The notes under the pieces are model-generated. The model was not told the origin of the DNA. It saw only the letters and a program-made list of their open reading frames with translations, and made no database searches. A stretch of DNA of 64,000 bases from Pseudoselenomonas ruminantium (GTDB taxonomy: Bacteria > Bacillota > Negativicutes > Selenomonadales > Selenomonadaceae), in assembly GCF_900104055.1 (NCBI RefSeq), contig NZ_FNJQ01000019.1:1-64000 (forward strand). Reading direction: 5' to 3'. The translations under genes and the position numbers were made by a program. How positions within the stretch are numbered: position 1 is the stretch's first letter; every line of letters starts with the position of its first letter. Shown here one piece after another: positions 43,577 to 52,847 of the stretch.

Positions 43577-43770
43577 GTTTTCTGTACTTTTCTTTGGCGC
43601 AAAGAAAAGTACCAAAAGAAAACGCGGACTGAAATCCCATCACGGGATTTACGTCCGCCTGCGCCCGTCCATGGGCGCTGGGCAACGATTTAGTGGTATC
43701 TTTTTCGTTGTGGCAGTAAAAGCCTTTCCTATTGAGGGGAAGGTGCCGAACGTTAGTGAGGCGGATGAGG
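43577..43770 (+). repeat. compound hairpin element between flgF and flgG
   Basis: Four hairpins in a row. (1) GTACTTTTCTTTG/CAAAGAAAAGTAC, 13 bp perfect (43584-43612), inside an outer GTTTTCT/AGAAAAC stem (43577-43623). (2) GCGGAC...GTCCGC (43624-43658) enclosing AAATCCC/GGGATTT. (3) GCGCCC/GGGCGC (43661-43678). (4) A degenerate copy B of the twin-hairpin repeat at 43719-43770. Small open frames here are by-products of the repeats. The flgG ribosome site GAGGAGG lies at its very end. Confidence 0.7.
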
Positions 43771-43787
43771 TGAGGAGGTAGCTCGGT

Positions 43788-44579
43788 ATGATGAGAGCAC
43801 TTTGGTCGGCGGCTTCTGGTATGAAGGGTCAGCAGACTAATATTGATGTTATCGCCCATAATATTGCCAATGTCAATACCTATGGCGGCAAGAAGGTGCG
43901 GGCGGAGTTTCAGGATTTGATCTATCAGACCTTGCGGGATGCTGGGGCCCAGAGCGGGCAGGACAATCAGTATCCGACCGGCTTGCAGGTCGGATTAGGG
44001 ACGCGTGTGGCGGCTACCCAGCGGGTGATTACTCAGGGGCCTTTGCAAAGTACAGAACATCCTTTGGATATTGGCATTCAGGGCGAAGGATATTTCCGAG
44101 TTACGATGCCGGATGGAACCACAGCATATACCCGCGATGGCTCCTTTAAATTAGATTCTCAGCGGCGTATGGTGACTTCTGATGGTTATCTGCTGGCGGA
44201 TGGCATTACTTTTGCGGAGAATTCACCAGTGGATTCTATCGTCATTGCCGGTGATGGCACTGTATCGGAAACGCCGGCAGGCGGCACGCAGCAGAATGTG
44301 GGACAGATCACCTTGGCCCGGTTCGTCAATCCGGCAGGCCTTACGGCTGTTGGCAAGAACCTCTTTATCGTATCGGCAGCTTCCGGCGATCCCATTGAAG
44401 GCAATCCTGGTACGGACGGTGCGGGCACCCTTACCCAGGGTACATTGGAGATGAGCAATGTGCAGATCGTCGAGGAAATGGTCAATATGATAGTTTCCCA
44501 GCGTGCTTATGAATCCAACTCCAAGGCCATCACCACTTCCGATTCCATGCTGGAAATTGCCAATGGCCTGAAACGCTGA
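43788..44579 (+). CDS. flgG: flagellar distal rod protein FlgG
   Basis: 263 aa. Rod-protein N-terminus MMRALWSAASGMKGQQTNIDVIAHNIANVNTYGGKKVRAEF, central HPLDIGIQGEGYFRV, and C-terminal VEEMVNMIVSQRAYESNSKAITTSD are textbook FlgG. The start overlaps nothing; the stop overlaps the flgA start. It follows a 249-bp insertion of repeats. Confidence 0.96.
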   Translation: MMRALWSAASGMKGQQTNIDVIAHNIANVNTYGGKKVRAEFQDLIYQTLRDAGAQSGQDNQYPTGLQVGLGTRVAATQRVITQGPLQSTEHPLDIGIQGEGYFRVTMPDGTTAYTRDGSFKLDSQRRMVTSDGYLLADGITFAENSPVDSIVIAGDGTVSETPAGGTQQNVGQITLARFVNPAGLTAVGKNLFIVSAASGDPIEGNPGTDGAGTLTQGTLEMSNVQIVEEMVNMIVSQRAYESNSKAITTSDSMLEIANGLKR

Positions 44580-45367
44580 TGAAAGTGAAAAGAAGCCGCA
44601 TAGCCAGTCTGTTTACATCATGGATGTTATGGATTGGCTTCTTCTGTCTGTCAGTTTGTGTTTCTCCGCCGCAGGCAGAAGCAATCTATGGCGGCGGTCA
44701 GCAGGCGGAGGCTTTTCCACAGCTTATGAGTTCCCAGAAATTGGCGGGGATTGCCCGGCAGCAATTGGAGTTGGAACTCTATAAAGTGGGAGAAGGGCGG
44801 CGGCATGTACTGACACTGACCGTTTCCCCCCCGGATATGCGTCTGCCGGCAGGGAAAATCCGCTATGAGGCGGAAATCCCGGGCAAGCTGCATTATGGCA
44901 ATGTGCAGCCAGTGCATATCCGGGTGTTCGTGAATGAAAAGCTCTATCGGCGGGCCATCTGCTATTATCGGGTGCAGGTATTTGAGAAGGTGCTGGTGGC
45001 CGGGATGAATCTTGGTTTGGAGCAGACTATTGGCGCCAATGCCGTACGCCTCGAAGAACGTGAGGTGCAGGGGGGCACAGGGCGCTATCTGACGAAATAC
45101 GAGGATATTGCCGGCCGGGTACCCATCCGTTACATCCATATGGGGCAGCCCATCGAACAGAATATGCTGCAGAACCCTGTGGTGATCAATCCGAATTCGC
45201 CGGTAAAGCTGATCGCGAATATCAATGGCGTACAGGTCAGCGCTGACGGCATTGCCCTGCAAAAAGGGCGGATTGGCGGCATGATCCGGGTGCGCAATGC
45301 CCATTCCAACAGGCTGTTGCAGGGACGGGTGATTGACGCGAATACCGTCGAGATTACAGGTCGTTGA
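44579..45367 (+). CDS. flgA: P-ring assembly chaperone FlgA
   Basis: Periplasmic chaperone for FlgI assembly, 262 aa with a signal peptide (WMLWIGFFCLSVCVSPPQAEA). The C-terminal SAF/ChapFlgA domain contains RYIHMGQPIEQNMLQNPVVINPNSPVKLIANINGVQVSADGIALQKGRIGGMIRVRN, the conserved core. ATG overlaps the flgG stop. Found only in bacteria with an outer-membrane ring system. Confidence 0.93.
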   Translation: MKVKRSRIASLFTSWMLWIGFFCLSVCVSPPQAEAIYGGGQQAEAFPQLMSSQKLAGIARQQLELELYKVGEGRRHVLTLTVSPPDMRLPAGKIRYEAEIPGKLHYGNVQPVHIRVFVNEKLYRRAICYYRVQVFEKVLVAGMNLGLEQTIGANAVRLEEREVQGGTGRYLTKYEDIAGRVPIRYIHMGQPIEQNMLQNPVVINPNSPVKLIANINGVQVSADGIALQKGRIGGMIRVRNAHSNRLLQGRVIDANTVEITGR

Positions 45368-45382
45368 AGGCAGGTAATAAGT

Positions 45383-45985
45383 ATGCAGATAAAAAAATAT
45401 CATAAAAGAATCGCCTTGGCGTTGGCGGCTGGCAGTTTGTTTTTCAGTGCAGCGCCGATGGTTTCGGCGCAGTCGCTTTGGGCTGAGGGCGGCAGGTATC
45501 GGAATATCTTTTCGGATCGGAAGGCGCAGGATGTAGGGGATATCCTGACCATTGCCATCAGTGAATCCACGAGCCTGTCTACGAGCAAGTCCAGCGCCAA
45601 CAGTAAGAGTGGCAGTACATCGCTGTCAGCAGGCGTAGGCATCTTTGACTTCCTGAAGGCGGCTTCGGCCAGTGGTTCGGATTCGTTTAAGGCTGATGGT
45701 TCCTCCACCGCCAAGAACACGACGACAGCCAATGTGACCGTCACCGTGGTGGATATCCAGCCCAATGGCAATCTGGTGCTGGAGGGAACACAGTCCATCT
45801 GGCATAATAAGAATGAGCATAAAATCACCTTCCGGGGCGTTTGCCGGCCGGAGGATGTGACGGCGGCCAATACCATTCCTTCGACGAAGATTGCGGCTGC
45901 GGAAGTGCGATTCAATGGCAAGGGACCTCTGAATGCCAAGCAGCGGCAGGGAATCCTGACGCAGATATTCAATATCCTGTTCTGA
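45383..45985 (+). CDS. flgH: flagellar L-ring protein FlgH
   Basis: Outer-membrane bushing of the flagellum, 200 aa. Signal peptide to about VSA-QSLWAEGG. Conserved SLW...FSDRKAQDVGDILTIAISESTSLS (~31-70) and C-terminal VRFNGKGPLNAKQRQGILTQIFNILF. FlgH is usually a lipoprotein, but no Cys is present at the cleavage site here. Smaller than the usual 220-240 aa. Confidence 0.93.
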   Translation: MQIKKYHKRIALALAAGSLFFSAAPMVSAQSLWAEGGRYRNIFSDRKAQDVGDILTIAISESTSLSTSKSSANSKSGSTSLSAGVGIFDFLKAASASGSDSFKADGSSTAKNTTTANVTVTVVDIQPNGNLVLEGTQSIWHNKNEHKITFRGVCRPEDVTAANTIPSTKIAAAEVRFNGKGPLNAKQRQGILTQIFNILF

Positions 45986-46000
45986 TTAGGGGATGTTTAT

Positions 46001-47113
46001 ATGAAGAAGATATTGGCTTGTTTTTTGGCCGGGGCGTTAGTGTTTGGCGGCATGCCCACGCTGGCGTCGGCGGATAATGCGGTGACGCGGATCAAGGATA
46101 TCGCCAAGGTGCAGGGCGTGCGCTCTAACCAGCTCATGGGCTATGGTCTGGTAGTGGGGTTGAATGGCACCGGCGATTCGAATAAGACGCTGGAAACCAT
46201 CCAATCCATTGTCAATATGCTCAAGACCTATGGCGTGTCGGTAAATCAGGCTTCCTTGAAGTCGGATAATGTCGCCGCGGTTATGGTTACGGCCACCCTG
46301 CCTCCATTTGTGCGGGAAGGCGACACAATCGATATCACGGTTTCGTCTATCGGTGATGCGGACAGTATCCAGGGCGGTACGCTCCTGCAGACACCACTCC
46401 GGGCTGGCAATGGGACGGTATATGCAGTGGCGCAGGGCGCAGTGTCCACGGGCGGTTTTGCCGCGGGGCGCGGTTCTTCGACTTCGACCAAGAATTTTCC
46501 TACCGTCGGCATGACGCCGAATGGGGCAATCGTAGAACGCACGGTGGAGGATGACCTGGGCAATAATGGCAGGTTATCCCTGTCGCTCTCCCATCCGGAC
46601 TTTACGACGGCTACGCGCATGGCAGCGGCCATCAATTCCCAGTATGGAGGTGTGGCGCAGGCTGTGAATCCCGGCCGCATCGATATCAATATCCCGAGCT
46701 ACTATCAGGGAAATGTGGTAGGCTTTGTGGCTTCGATTGAAGAACTGCCGGTGATGCCGGATAAGGTGGCCAAGATTGTGGTCAATGAGCGCACGGGCAC
46801 CATTGTCATGGGCGGCGATGTTTCGGTGGATGAGATCGCCATCACCCAGGGCGGTCTGACCATCAAGGTGCAGAAGAATAAGACGGCCAGCCAGCCGGAG
46901 CCCTTCAGTTACGGCACCACCATTGAGACGCGCAATGAGAATGTGGATGTCAAGGAGGATAAGGCCAGTACGCTGGTTCTGCCGGCTACGGCCAATGTCA
47001 GTGACATTGTCGGTGCATTGAATGCCGTAGGGGCGACGCCACGGGATACGATATCGATCCTGCAGGCTATAAAAGCAGCAGGCGCACTTCATGCAGAATT
47101 GCAGTTGATTTAA
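46001..47113 (+). CDS. flgI: flagellar P-ring protein FlgI
   Basis: Periplasmic ring protein, 370 aa with a signal peptide. Diagnostic start RIKDIAKVQGVRSNQLMGYGLVVGLNGTGDSNK (~30-62), central SSIGDADSIQGGTLLQTPLRAGNGTVYAVAQG, and end VGALNAVGATPRDTISILQAIKAAGALHAELQLI. 15 nt after flgH. Confidence 0.97.
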   Translation: MKKILACFLAGALVFGGMPTLASADNAVTRIKDIAKVQGVRSNQLMGYGLVVGLNGTGDSNKTLETIQSIVNMLKTYGVSVNQASLKSDNVAAVMVTATLPPFVREGDTIDITVSSIGDADSIQGGTLLQTPLRAGNGTVYAVAQGAVSTGGFAAGRGSSTSTKNFPTVGMTPNGAIVERTVEDDLGNNGRLSLSLSHPDFTTATRMAAAINSQYGGVAQAVNPGRIDINIPSYYQGNVVGFVASIEELPVMPDKVAKIVVNERTGTIVMGGDVSVDEIAITQGGLTIKVQKNKTASQPEPFSYGTTIETRNENVDVKEDKASTLVLPATANVSDIVGALNAVGATPRDTISILQAIKAAGALHAELQLI

Positions 47114-47127
47114 GCGGGGTGAAGTGA

Positions 47128-47568
47128 ATGCATATAGCACCTTTGACAGCGCAGGGGATAAGTGCCGGCGCCAACAATAACTATGATGCGGCGCAGTCCG
47201 CAGCGGAGTCGGCGAAGTTTGCCGATGTACTGAAGGAACTGCAGGGACGTGTGGACAAGGCGCAGAAAAGCGGTGATGCCAAGTCCGTGCAGGAAGCGGC
47301 AGAGATGGCCAAGCGGGACAAGGAACTTAAAAAGGCCTGTGAGGGCTTTGAAGCCATGTTCCTCAATATGATGTACCGCCAGATGCGAGCGACTGTGCCG
47401 GAGAATAGTCTGTTTGGCGAGTCGCACGGCGAGAAGATATTCAAGGATATGCGGGATGATGAATTGATGAAACAGGTGGCAGCGGGCGGCGGTATCGGCA
47501 TTGCGGATATGATGTATAAGCAGCTCAAGCCGCAAGTTGTGAAGCAAAGTCAAAATGTGGTAAAATAG
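47128..47568 (+). CDS. flgJ: rod-binding protein FlgJ (N-domain only)
   Basis: 146 aa. The rod-binding domain KKACEGFEAMFLNMMYRQMRATVPE...GEKIFKDMRDDELMKQVA...GIGIADMMYKQL is complete. There is no muramidase domain, so another enzyme must open the wall. Last gene of the operon before a terminator. Confidence 0.9.
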   Translation: MHIAPLTAQGISAGANNNYDAAQSAAESAKFADVLKELQGRVDKAQKSGDAKSVQEAAEMAKRDKELKKACEGFEAMFLNMMYRQMRATVPENSLFGESHGEKIFKDMRDDELMKQVAAGGGIGIADMMYKQLKPQVVKQSQNVVK

Positions 47569-47576
47569 ATTAGGCT

Positions 47577-47608
47577 GAGGCGGTTGTGTCAACCGCCTCT
47601 CTATTTTT
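47577..47608 (+). terminator. terminator of the flagellar rod/ring operon
   Basis: GAGGCGGTTG/CAACCGCCTC 10-bp perfect stem, TGT loop, then TCTATTTTT. Confidence 0.9.
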
Positions 47609-47645
47609 GGCATGAAAGTTACAACTATATGAGGAGGTATTTGAC

Positions 47646-49148
47646 TTGTTCTATAAATCAAGAAAAATAACTGCTTTACTGCTGGCATTGTCGTTACTGG
47701 GACTACCGGTGGCTGAGGCTGCGGATTTGAATTCGGTACGCTATCACAGTGGGGCGGAGCATGACCGGATCGTGTTTGACTGGTCAGAAATGCCCCGTTA
47801 TAATGTGACGGTTTCAGCGGACAAGAAGCTGCTGACCATTGATTTCTTCAATGCGGATAAGCGGGCAATCAACAAGGAGGCCTTTTCGAGCAGCCGCATT
47901 GAATCGGTGGATTATACAACGCGGAATGGGCATTTACTGGTAAGCATGAAGCTGAAAAGCGGGCTGGGCTATAAGGTCGAGAAATTAGGCAATCCGGCAC
48001 GGGTGTTCGTGGATATCCTGCCGGAAACCATGGTGCATAATGGCAGCAGTGCAGCGCAGAAGAAACCGACAGGCGTGGTAAGAAAGCCTGCGGGCACGGT
48101 CAAACCGTCAGCATCAGATGCGCGCAATATGATGCCGCTGAACTTTGATGGCCTCTATACGGAGATGATGGCGCCGGGGATTGCCAAGCGGCAGTATGTC
48201 TATTGGGATGATGCCGGGAAGATTTCGGCTTATTTTGTGGAGGCGGACAAGAATCTCTACACCATCAAGCCGGTGCTGGCAAAAGGCAGGATCCCAGGAT
48301 TGCAGACTACCAGCGGGATGTCGGATATGACGGATGCGGTGGCGGCAGTCAATGCCACTTATTTTGCCGGCAATGGCGATGCCATCGGCATGGTCAAGAT
48401 AGATGGGGATATGGCTGGCACGACTTATTTCCGCCGTACGGCTATCGGGATGAATGCCAGTGGCCAGCCGTTTATGGGGCCGGTAACCTATAGCGGACAT
48501 GTGACGCTGGGGGATGTGACACTGCCCGTGTCCGGTGTGGACTGCGAGCGCGGCGCCAATAACCTCACGATCTACAATCATTGGTATGGCCCCAGGACAC
48601 GTACGAATGAGTATGGCATGGAGTATACCGTGGTGAATGGGGAAGTGACGGCCATCCATACGGGCAATTCAGTGATTCCGAAGGACGGCATGGTGATTTC
48701 CGTGCATGGTTCGTCCGCCGAGGCTTTTGCCGGTGTGCAGGTGGGGGACCGGGCAGAGATCGATCAGGAAATGGGAGCACGCTGGAATCAGGCCGTAGAT
48801 ATCATGGGCGCTGGTCCGCGGCTGGTGCAGAATGGTCAGGTTTCCGTGACGGCCGGGGATGAACAGTTCCCTGGCGATATCCGCTATGGACGGGCACCTC
48901 GCAGCGCAGTGGCCATCCTCAAGAATGGCAATTATCTGTTCGGCGTGGTGGATGGCCGCCAGTCCTCCAGCCGGGGGTTGACATTGACCGATTGGGCAAA
49001 GCTCCTGGTGAAGATGGGCGCCAAAGACGCAATGAACCTGGATGGCGGTGGCTCCAGTGCGCTGGTTATCGGTGGTCAGCTGCAGAACTCCCCCAGCGAT
49101 GGTTCTGAGCGGTATGTGGGCAGTGCACTGATTATCACGAAAAAATAA
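47646..49148 (+). CDS. AMIN-domain phosphodiester glycosidase (NAGPA) family protein
   Basis: Exported envelope protein of 500 aa: signal peptide (ALLLALSLLGLPVAEA), AMIN domain (~27-130, RIVFDWSEMPRYNVTVSADKKLLTIDFF) expected to bind peptidoglycan, and a phosphodiester glycosidase domain (~170-500). The latter shows AVNATYFAGNGDAIGM (~235) and the core KMGAKDAMNLDGGGSSALVIGGQL (~457). The start codon is TTG at 47646, 7 nt from AGGAGGT. The family includes the mammalian uncovering enzyme and bacterial exopolysaccharide or wall-teichoic-like remodelling proteins; the substrate here is unknown. Confidence 0.82.
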   Translation: MFYKSRKITALLLALSLLGLPVAEAADLNSVRYHSGAEHDRIVFDWSEMPRYNVTVSADKKLLTIDFFNADKRAINKEAFSSSRIESVDYTTRNGHLLVSMKLKSGLGYKVEKLGNPARVFVDILPETMVHNGSSAAQKKPTGVVRKPAGTVKPSASDARNMMPLNFDGLYTEMMAPGIAKRQYVYWDDAGKISAYFVEADKNLYTIKPVLAKGRIPGLQTTSGMSDMTDAVAAVNATYFAGNGDAIGMVKIDGDMAGTTYFRRTAIGMNASGQPFMGPVTYSGHVTLGDVTLPVSGVDCERGANNLTIYNHWYGPRTRTNEYGMEYTVVNGEVTAIHTGNSVIPKDGMVISVHGSSAEAFAGVQVGDRAEIDQEMGARWNQAVDIMGAGPRLVQNGQVSVTAGDEQFPGDIRYGRAPRSAVAILKNGNYLFGVVDGRQSSSRGLTLTDWAKLLVKMGAKDAMNLDGGGSSALVIGGQLQNSPSDGSERYVGSALIITKK

Positions 49149-49238
49149 TTTTGACATAGGACTTTGTGCCTATGGTAAAACATCTTGGCGGGCGTTATAA
49201 TGAGAAGATGGACAAATATAGAACTGCAAATGAGGTGA

Positions 49239-51323
49239 ATGATTTTGCGTAGATATATAAGGAAAATGGTGGCAGCAGGTCTGGCGGGAATGATGATGTC
49301 TGCCCCGGCTACAGGATTGGCCATGGATCCCATCATGCCCCATAGTCAGGTGACCGGCGGCATGGTGGGCACTGCATATACCGTTGTGGACAGCAGCGGC
49401 GAGCTCAAGGATTTCCAGGTGGATATCGTAGGCAATATGGACAATGGCAAGGGTTCCCAGCCCATGATCATGGCCAAGGCCTCTGGTCCGGTGATCGAAC
49501 AGACCGGCGGTATCCTGCAGGGGATGAGCGGCAGCCCTGTCTATGTGGATGGATATCTGATCGGCGCTGTGGCAGCCGGAATCAAGGGCATGACGCCGTA
49601 CACCTTCTTTATCACGCCCATCGATGAGATGACACCGCTTTGGTCTATGCCGGACCGAAAGAACAAGACAAAACTTTCTACTATAAATATCAAGAGGGCG
49701 GCAGAGAAGCGGGAGCAGGAAGCCAAGGAGAAGAAAAAGCAGCAGGAAGAGCGGGCTAAAGCTGGCGATAAGAAGGTCTATGGTGATGAGTTGTTAGACC
49801 GGGCCCGGGCAGCAGTCAAGGCTGACAAGGATAAGGGAAAAGAGAAGCCGGCAGCTGCGAAAGCAGGCGAAAAGGCAGCAGAGAAAACTGCAGAACCTGC
49901 CAAGGTTGCAGTGGAAACGGTAAAAAAAGAAGTAACCAAGACAGAGAAAGCATCTAAGGCAGCCAAGGCCAAAAAGGCGAAGAAGGATAAGCCTGTTAAG
50001 ACAGCACTGAAATCTGAGCCGAAGGATGTCATGTATTTTTCTGGTTTCAATCAGGCAGGGCTGGACTTCCTGAAACGTCAGCTTGATCCGCAGGACAGTT
50101 ATACTTTCCTGCCCATGGGAGCACCTACGAGTGCAGAAATGGGCAGAACTGTCTACAATGCCAGCCTCGTTCCAGGGGCGGCAGTGGGCGTAGCGGTGGC
50201 CTATGGTGATTTTGCTGTTGGAGCTACCGGCACGGTGACGGCTGTGGATGGAGATAATATCCTGGCCTTTGGTCACCCCTTCCTGCATCGTGGCAATGTG
50301 AACTATTTCATGACGGATGCCACGGTGGTAGGTACGATCAGCGGTCAGAGCAATGGCATGAAGGTGGCCAATATCGGCAACATCATCGGCCGCATCAAGC
50401 AGGACCGGGCAACGGGCATTTCCGGTACTTTGGGTGAGTTTCCTTCGGTGGTGCCAATCAAGGTCAATGTCCGGGATAATTCCCTGGCCCGTAATGTCAA
50501 CTACGGTGCCCGGATTGCCTATGATGAGGACTTCCTGCCGCAGCTTTCGGGTGGCATTGCTTATGCAGCCCTTTCCAAGACCAGTGACAACCTGAGTGGC
50601 AGCACGGCCAAGGTGGGGTTCAAGATCCGTACTGATGCGGTGGAGAAGGGCGTAGTGTCCCGGGACAATATGTTCTATAACACCGCCGATGTGGGGCAGA
50701 TTGCCATGGCAGAACTCATACAGGCAGTGAGTACCATCTGCCAGAACACCGATAAGGAGTCGGACATCATCGATGTACAGGTGAATATCACTGTAGATGA
50801 TGGCCGCAAGACGGCGTCGATTGTTTCGGCTGTGCCGGACAAGAAAAAAGTGAAACCCGGTGATACGGTGAAGTTCACGACTACGATCAAACCGTATCGC
50901 AAGTCTCAGGAAACTTTGATCATTCCCTACACGGTGCCCGAGGCCCAGCCGGCAGGCACCCTGAATCTGGACATCCGCGGCGGCGGATTGACGCCGGTGA
51001 CTTCACTGATGCTTCTGCAGCAGGCAGGTGTGGATGTGACTACGGAAGCTGAGAGCAAGCTGACAACTGCAGCGAAGCTGCAGAAATTGGAAAAAGCTGG
51101 CCGCAACAATGAAATCGTCATTGCGCCCGGCGCCGTACAGGTACCGGCCAGCAAGACGGCAATCCTGCAGGCCAAGCGTGACGCTGCCCGCAAGAGCAGG
51201 GAAAAGGTCAGCAATCTGGATAAACTAGGCAAGCAGCCGGCAACACCTGGTGAGACGAAATTTACCACCAGCTACATCATTGACAATGTAATCCATTCTA
51301 CGCTGACCGTAGAACGGGACTGA
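49239..51323 (+). CDS. SpoIVB-type (S55) peptidase domain protein with Lys/Ala-rich insert
   Basis: A 694-aa exported protein with signal peptide (MVAAGLAGMMMSAPATGLA). S55-like motif GMSGSPVYVDGYLIGAVAAG (~95-115) carries the putative nucleophile Ser. A second conserved block, ILAFGHPFLHRGNVNYF, at ~343-360 carries the putative His. Between them a Lys/Ala/Glu-rich low-complexity stretch (~147-265) interrupts the fold. A beta-rich C-terminal part follows. In SpoIVB the His block precedes the Ser block; here the order is reversed, as in the long non-spore members of the family. Function unknown; surface or periplasmic proteolysis is inferred. Confidence 0.75.
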   Translation: MILRRYIRKMVAAGLAGMMMSAPATGLAMDPIMPHSQVTGGMVGTAYTVVDSSGELKDFQVDIVGNMDNGKGSQPMIMAKASGPVIEQTGGILQGMSGSPVYVDGYLIGAVAAGIKGMTPYTFFITPIDEMTPLWSMPDRKNKTKLSTINIKRAAEKREQEAKEKKKQQEERAKAGDKKVYGDELLDRARAAVKADKDKGKEKPAAAKAGEKAAEKTAEPAKVAVETVKKEVTKTEKASKAAKAKKAKKDKPVKTALKSEPKDVMYFSGFNQAGLDFLKRQLDPQDSYTFLPMGAPTSAEMGRTVYNASLVPGAAVGVAVAYGDFAVGATGTVTAVDGDNILAFGHPFLHRGNVNYFMTDATVVGTISGQSNGMKVANIGNIIGRIKQDRATGISGTLGEFPSVVPIKVNVRDNSLARNVNYGARIAYDEDFLPQLSGGIAYAALSKTSDNLSGSTAKVGFKIRTDAVEKGVVSRDNMFYNTADVGQIAMAELIQAVSTICQNTDKESDIIDVQVNITVDDGRKTASIVSAVPDKKKVKPGDTVKFTTTIKPYRKSQETLIIPYTVPEAQPAGTLNLDIRGGGLTPVTSLMLLQQAGVDVTTEAESKLTTAAKLQKLEKAGRNNEIVIAPGAVQVPASKTAILQAKRDAARKSREKVSNLDKLGKQPATPGETKFTTSYIIDNVIHSTLTVERD

Positions 51324-51345
51324 TGGTAAAAGTGCGACTCCCCTA

Positions 51346-51374
51346 TTGTAAAGACTGGCGGTTAATGGTAAACT
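51346..51374 (+). promoter_or_regulatory. murA promoter
   Basis: TTGTAA (51346-51351), 17 bp, TAAACT (51369-51374). A near-direct repeat, AAAAGTGCGACTC (51328) and AAAAGCGCGACTAC (51391), brackets it. Confidence 0.6.
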
Positions 51375-51423
51375 ATTGGTTGGTGCTTTTAAAAGCGCGA
51401 CTACTAGGAGGATAAAGAACTTA

Positions 51424-52689
51424 ATGGAAAAGTTGATTATACACGGGGGACGCCCCTTAAAAGGGCGCGTAAAAATCAGCGGGGCCAAGAATGCTGTTCT
51501 GCCCATCATTGCAGCAACGCTCTTGGGACAAGATAGGGAAAGTCTTCTGGACGAAGTTCCAGCCTTGGAAGACGTACATACCATTACCGAAGTCCTGAAA
51601 AAATTAGGGGTAAAAGCAGACTTCGACGAGGAAAAGCATCAGCTGCGCGTGGACAGCACGGTGATTGGCAGCTGCGAGGCACCTTATGATCTGGTGCGTA
51701 AGATGCGGGCATCTTTTTTGATCATGGGGCCGCTCTTGGCGCGTTGCGGACAGGCGAAGATTTCCCTGCCCGGCGGCTGTGCTATCGGCACCCGTCCAAT
51801 CGACCTGCATTTGAAGGGGTTTGAAGCACTGGGCGCTAAGATCAAGATCGGTCATGGCTTTATCGAAGCCACGGCCCCGGAAGGCCTCAAGGGTACGAAA
51901 ATCTATCTGGATTTCCCCAGCGTAGGGGCTACGGAAAATATCCTGATGGCTGCTTCCATGGCCGAAGGTGTTACTGTGTTGGAAAATCCGGCACAGGAAC
52001 CGGAAATCGTGGATCTGGCCAATTACCTCAACGTGATGGGGGCGAAAATCCGCGGTGCGGGTACCAATGTCATCAAGATTGAGGGTGTGCCCAAGCTCGT
52101 GGGGCGTGATTACACGATCATCCCTGACCGCATCGAAGCTGGTACCTACATGGTGGCCGCAGCGATGACGCAGGGTGATGTCTATATCGAGAATGCAATC
52201 AGCGAACATCTGAAACCTGTCATTGCCAAGCTCAAGGAAGCTGGCGTGAACATCGAAGAGGATGTGGATGGTATCCGCGTGACCTGTGACAAGCGCACGA
52301 AGGCTGTGGATATCAAGACCATGCCTTATCCCGGCTTCCCGACGGATATGCAGGCTCAGTTCATGGCGATGCTGGCCATTTCCGAAGGCACGGGTATGGT
52401 GACGGAAACGGTATTCGAAAACCGCTTCATGCATGTGGACGAACTCAAACGCATGGGTTCCAATATCAAGATTGACGGCCGCACTTCCGTGGTGGAAGGG
52501 GTGGATACCCTTACGGGCTGTCAGGTGAAGGCTACCGACCTTCGTGCCGGTGCTGCTATGGTATTGGCTGGTCTTGTAGCTGAGGGGGAAACTCAGGTGG
52601 GCTATATCCATCATATCGACCGTGGCTACGACAATCTCGTACAGAAATTAGTAGGCTTAGGCGCAGACATCTGCCGCCGGGAGTCCTGA
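51424..52689 (+). CDS. murA: UDP-N-acetylglucosamine 1-carboxyvinyltransferase
   Basis: Transfers enolpyruvate from PEP to UDP-GlcNAc, the first committed step of peptidoglycan synthesis. 421 aa. [18 protein letters not shown] (~19-36) and the loop [14 protein letters not shown] (~117-130) with the fosfomycin-sensitive Cys are present, then [13 protein letters not shown]. Start ATG 51424 is 12 nt from AGGAGG, the only plausible start. Monocistronic with terminator. Confidence 0.97.
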   Translation: MEKLIIHGGRPLKGRVKISGAKNAVLPIIAATLLGQDRESLLDEVPALEDVHTITEVLKKLGVKADFDEEKHQLRVDSTVIGSCEAPYDLVRKMRASFLIMGPLLARCGQAKISLPGGCAIGTRPIDLHLKGFEALGAKIKIGHGFIEATAPEGLKGTKIYLDFPSVGATENILMAASMAEGVTVLENPAQEPEIVDLANYLNVMGAKIRGAGTNVIKIEGVPKLVGRDYTIIPDRIEAGTYMVAAAMTQGDVYIENAISEHLKPVIAKLKEAGVNIEEDVDGIRVTCDKRTKAVDIKTMPYPGFPTDMQAQFMAMLAISEGTGMVTETVFENRFMHVDELKRMGSNIKIDGRTSVVEGVDTLTGCQVKATDLRAGAAMVLAGLVAEGETQVGYIHHIDRGYDNLVQKLVGLGADICRRES

Positions 52690-52696
52690 AAATAGC

Positions 52697-52727
52697 AAAG
52701 AGGCCTTGCGGCCTCTTTATTTTTTTC
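52697..52727 (+). terminator. murA terminator
   Basis: AAAGAGGCC/GGCCTCTTT stem with TTGC loop and TATTTTTTT tail. The -35 region of the tRNA-Arg promoter (TATAAT at 52739-52744) overlaps it. Confidence 0.9.
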
Positions 52728-52754
52728 GCATATTCTGCTATAATACTAGATGTT

Positions 52755-52831
52755 GCGGTTGTAGCTCAGTTGGATAGAGCGTCCGCCTCCTAAGCGGCAG
52801 GTCGCGCGTTCGAATCGCGCCAATCGCACCA
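52755..52831 (+). tRNA. tRNA-Arg(CCT)
   Basis: Acceptor GCGGTTG/CAATCGC, anticodon CCT, CCA encoded. Its own TATAAT lies 11 bp upstream. Confidence 0.95.
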
Positions 52832-52847
52832 GATATATGCAAAAGAC

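Noticed and set aside
43551-43859. Small open frames on both strands between flgF and flgG
   Set aside because: They are made of hairpin repeats, lack ribosome sites and one overlaps the flgG start.
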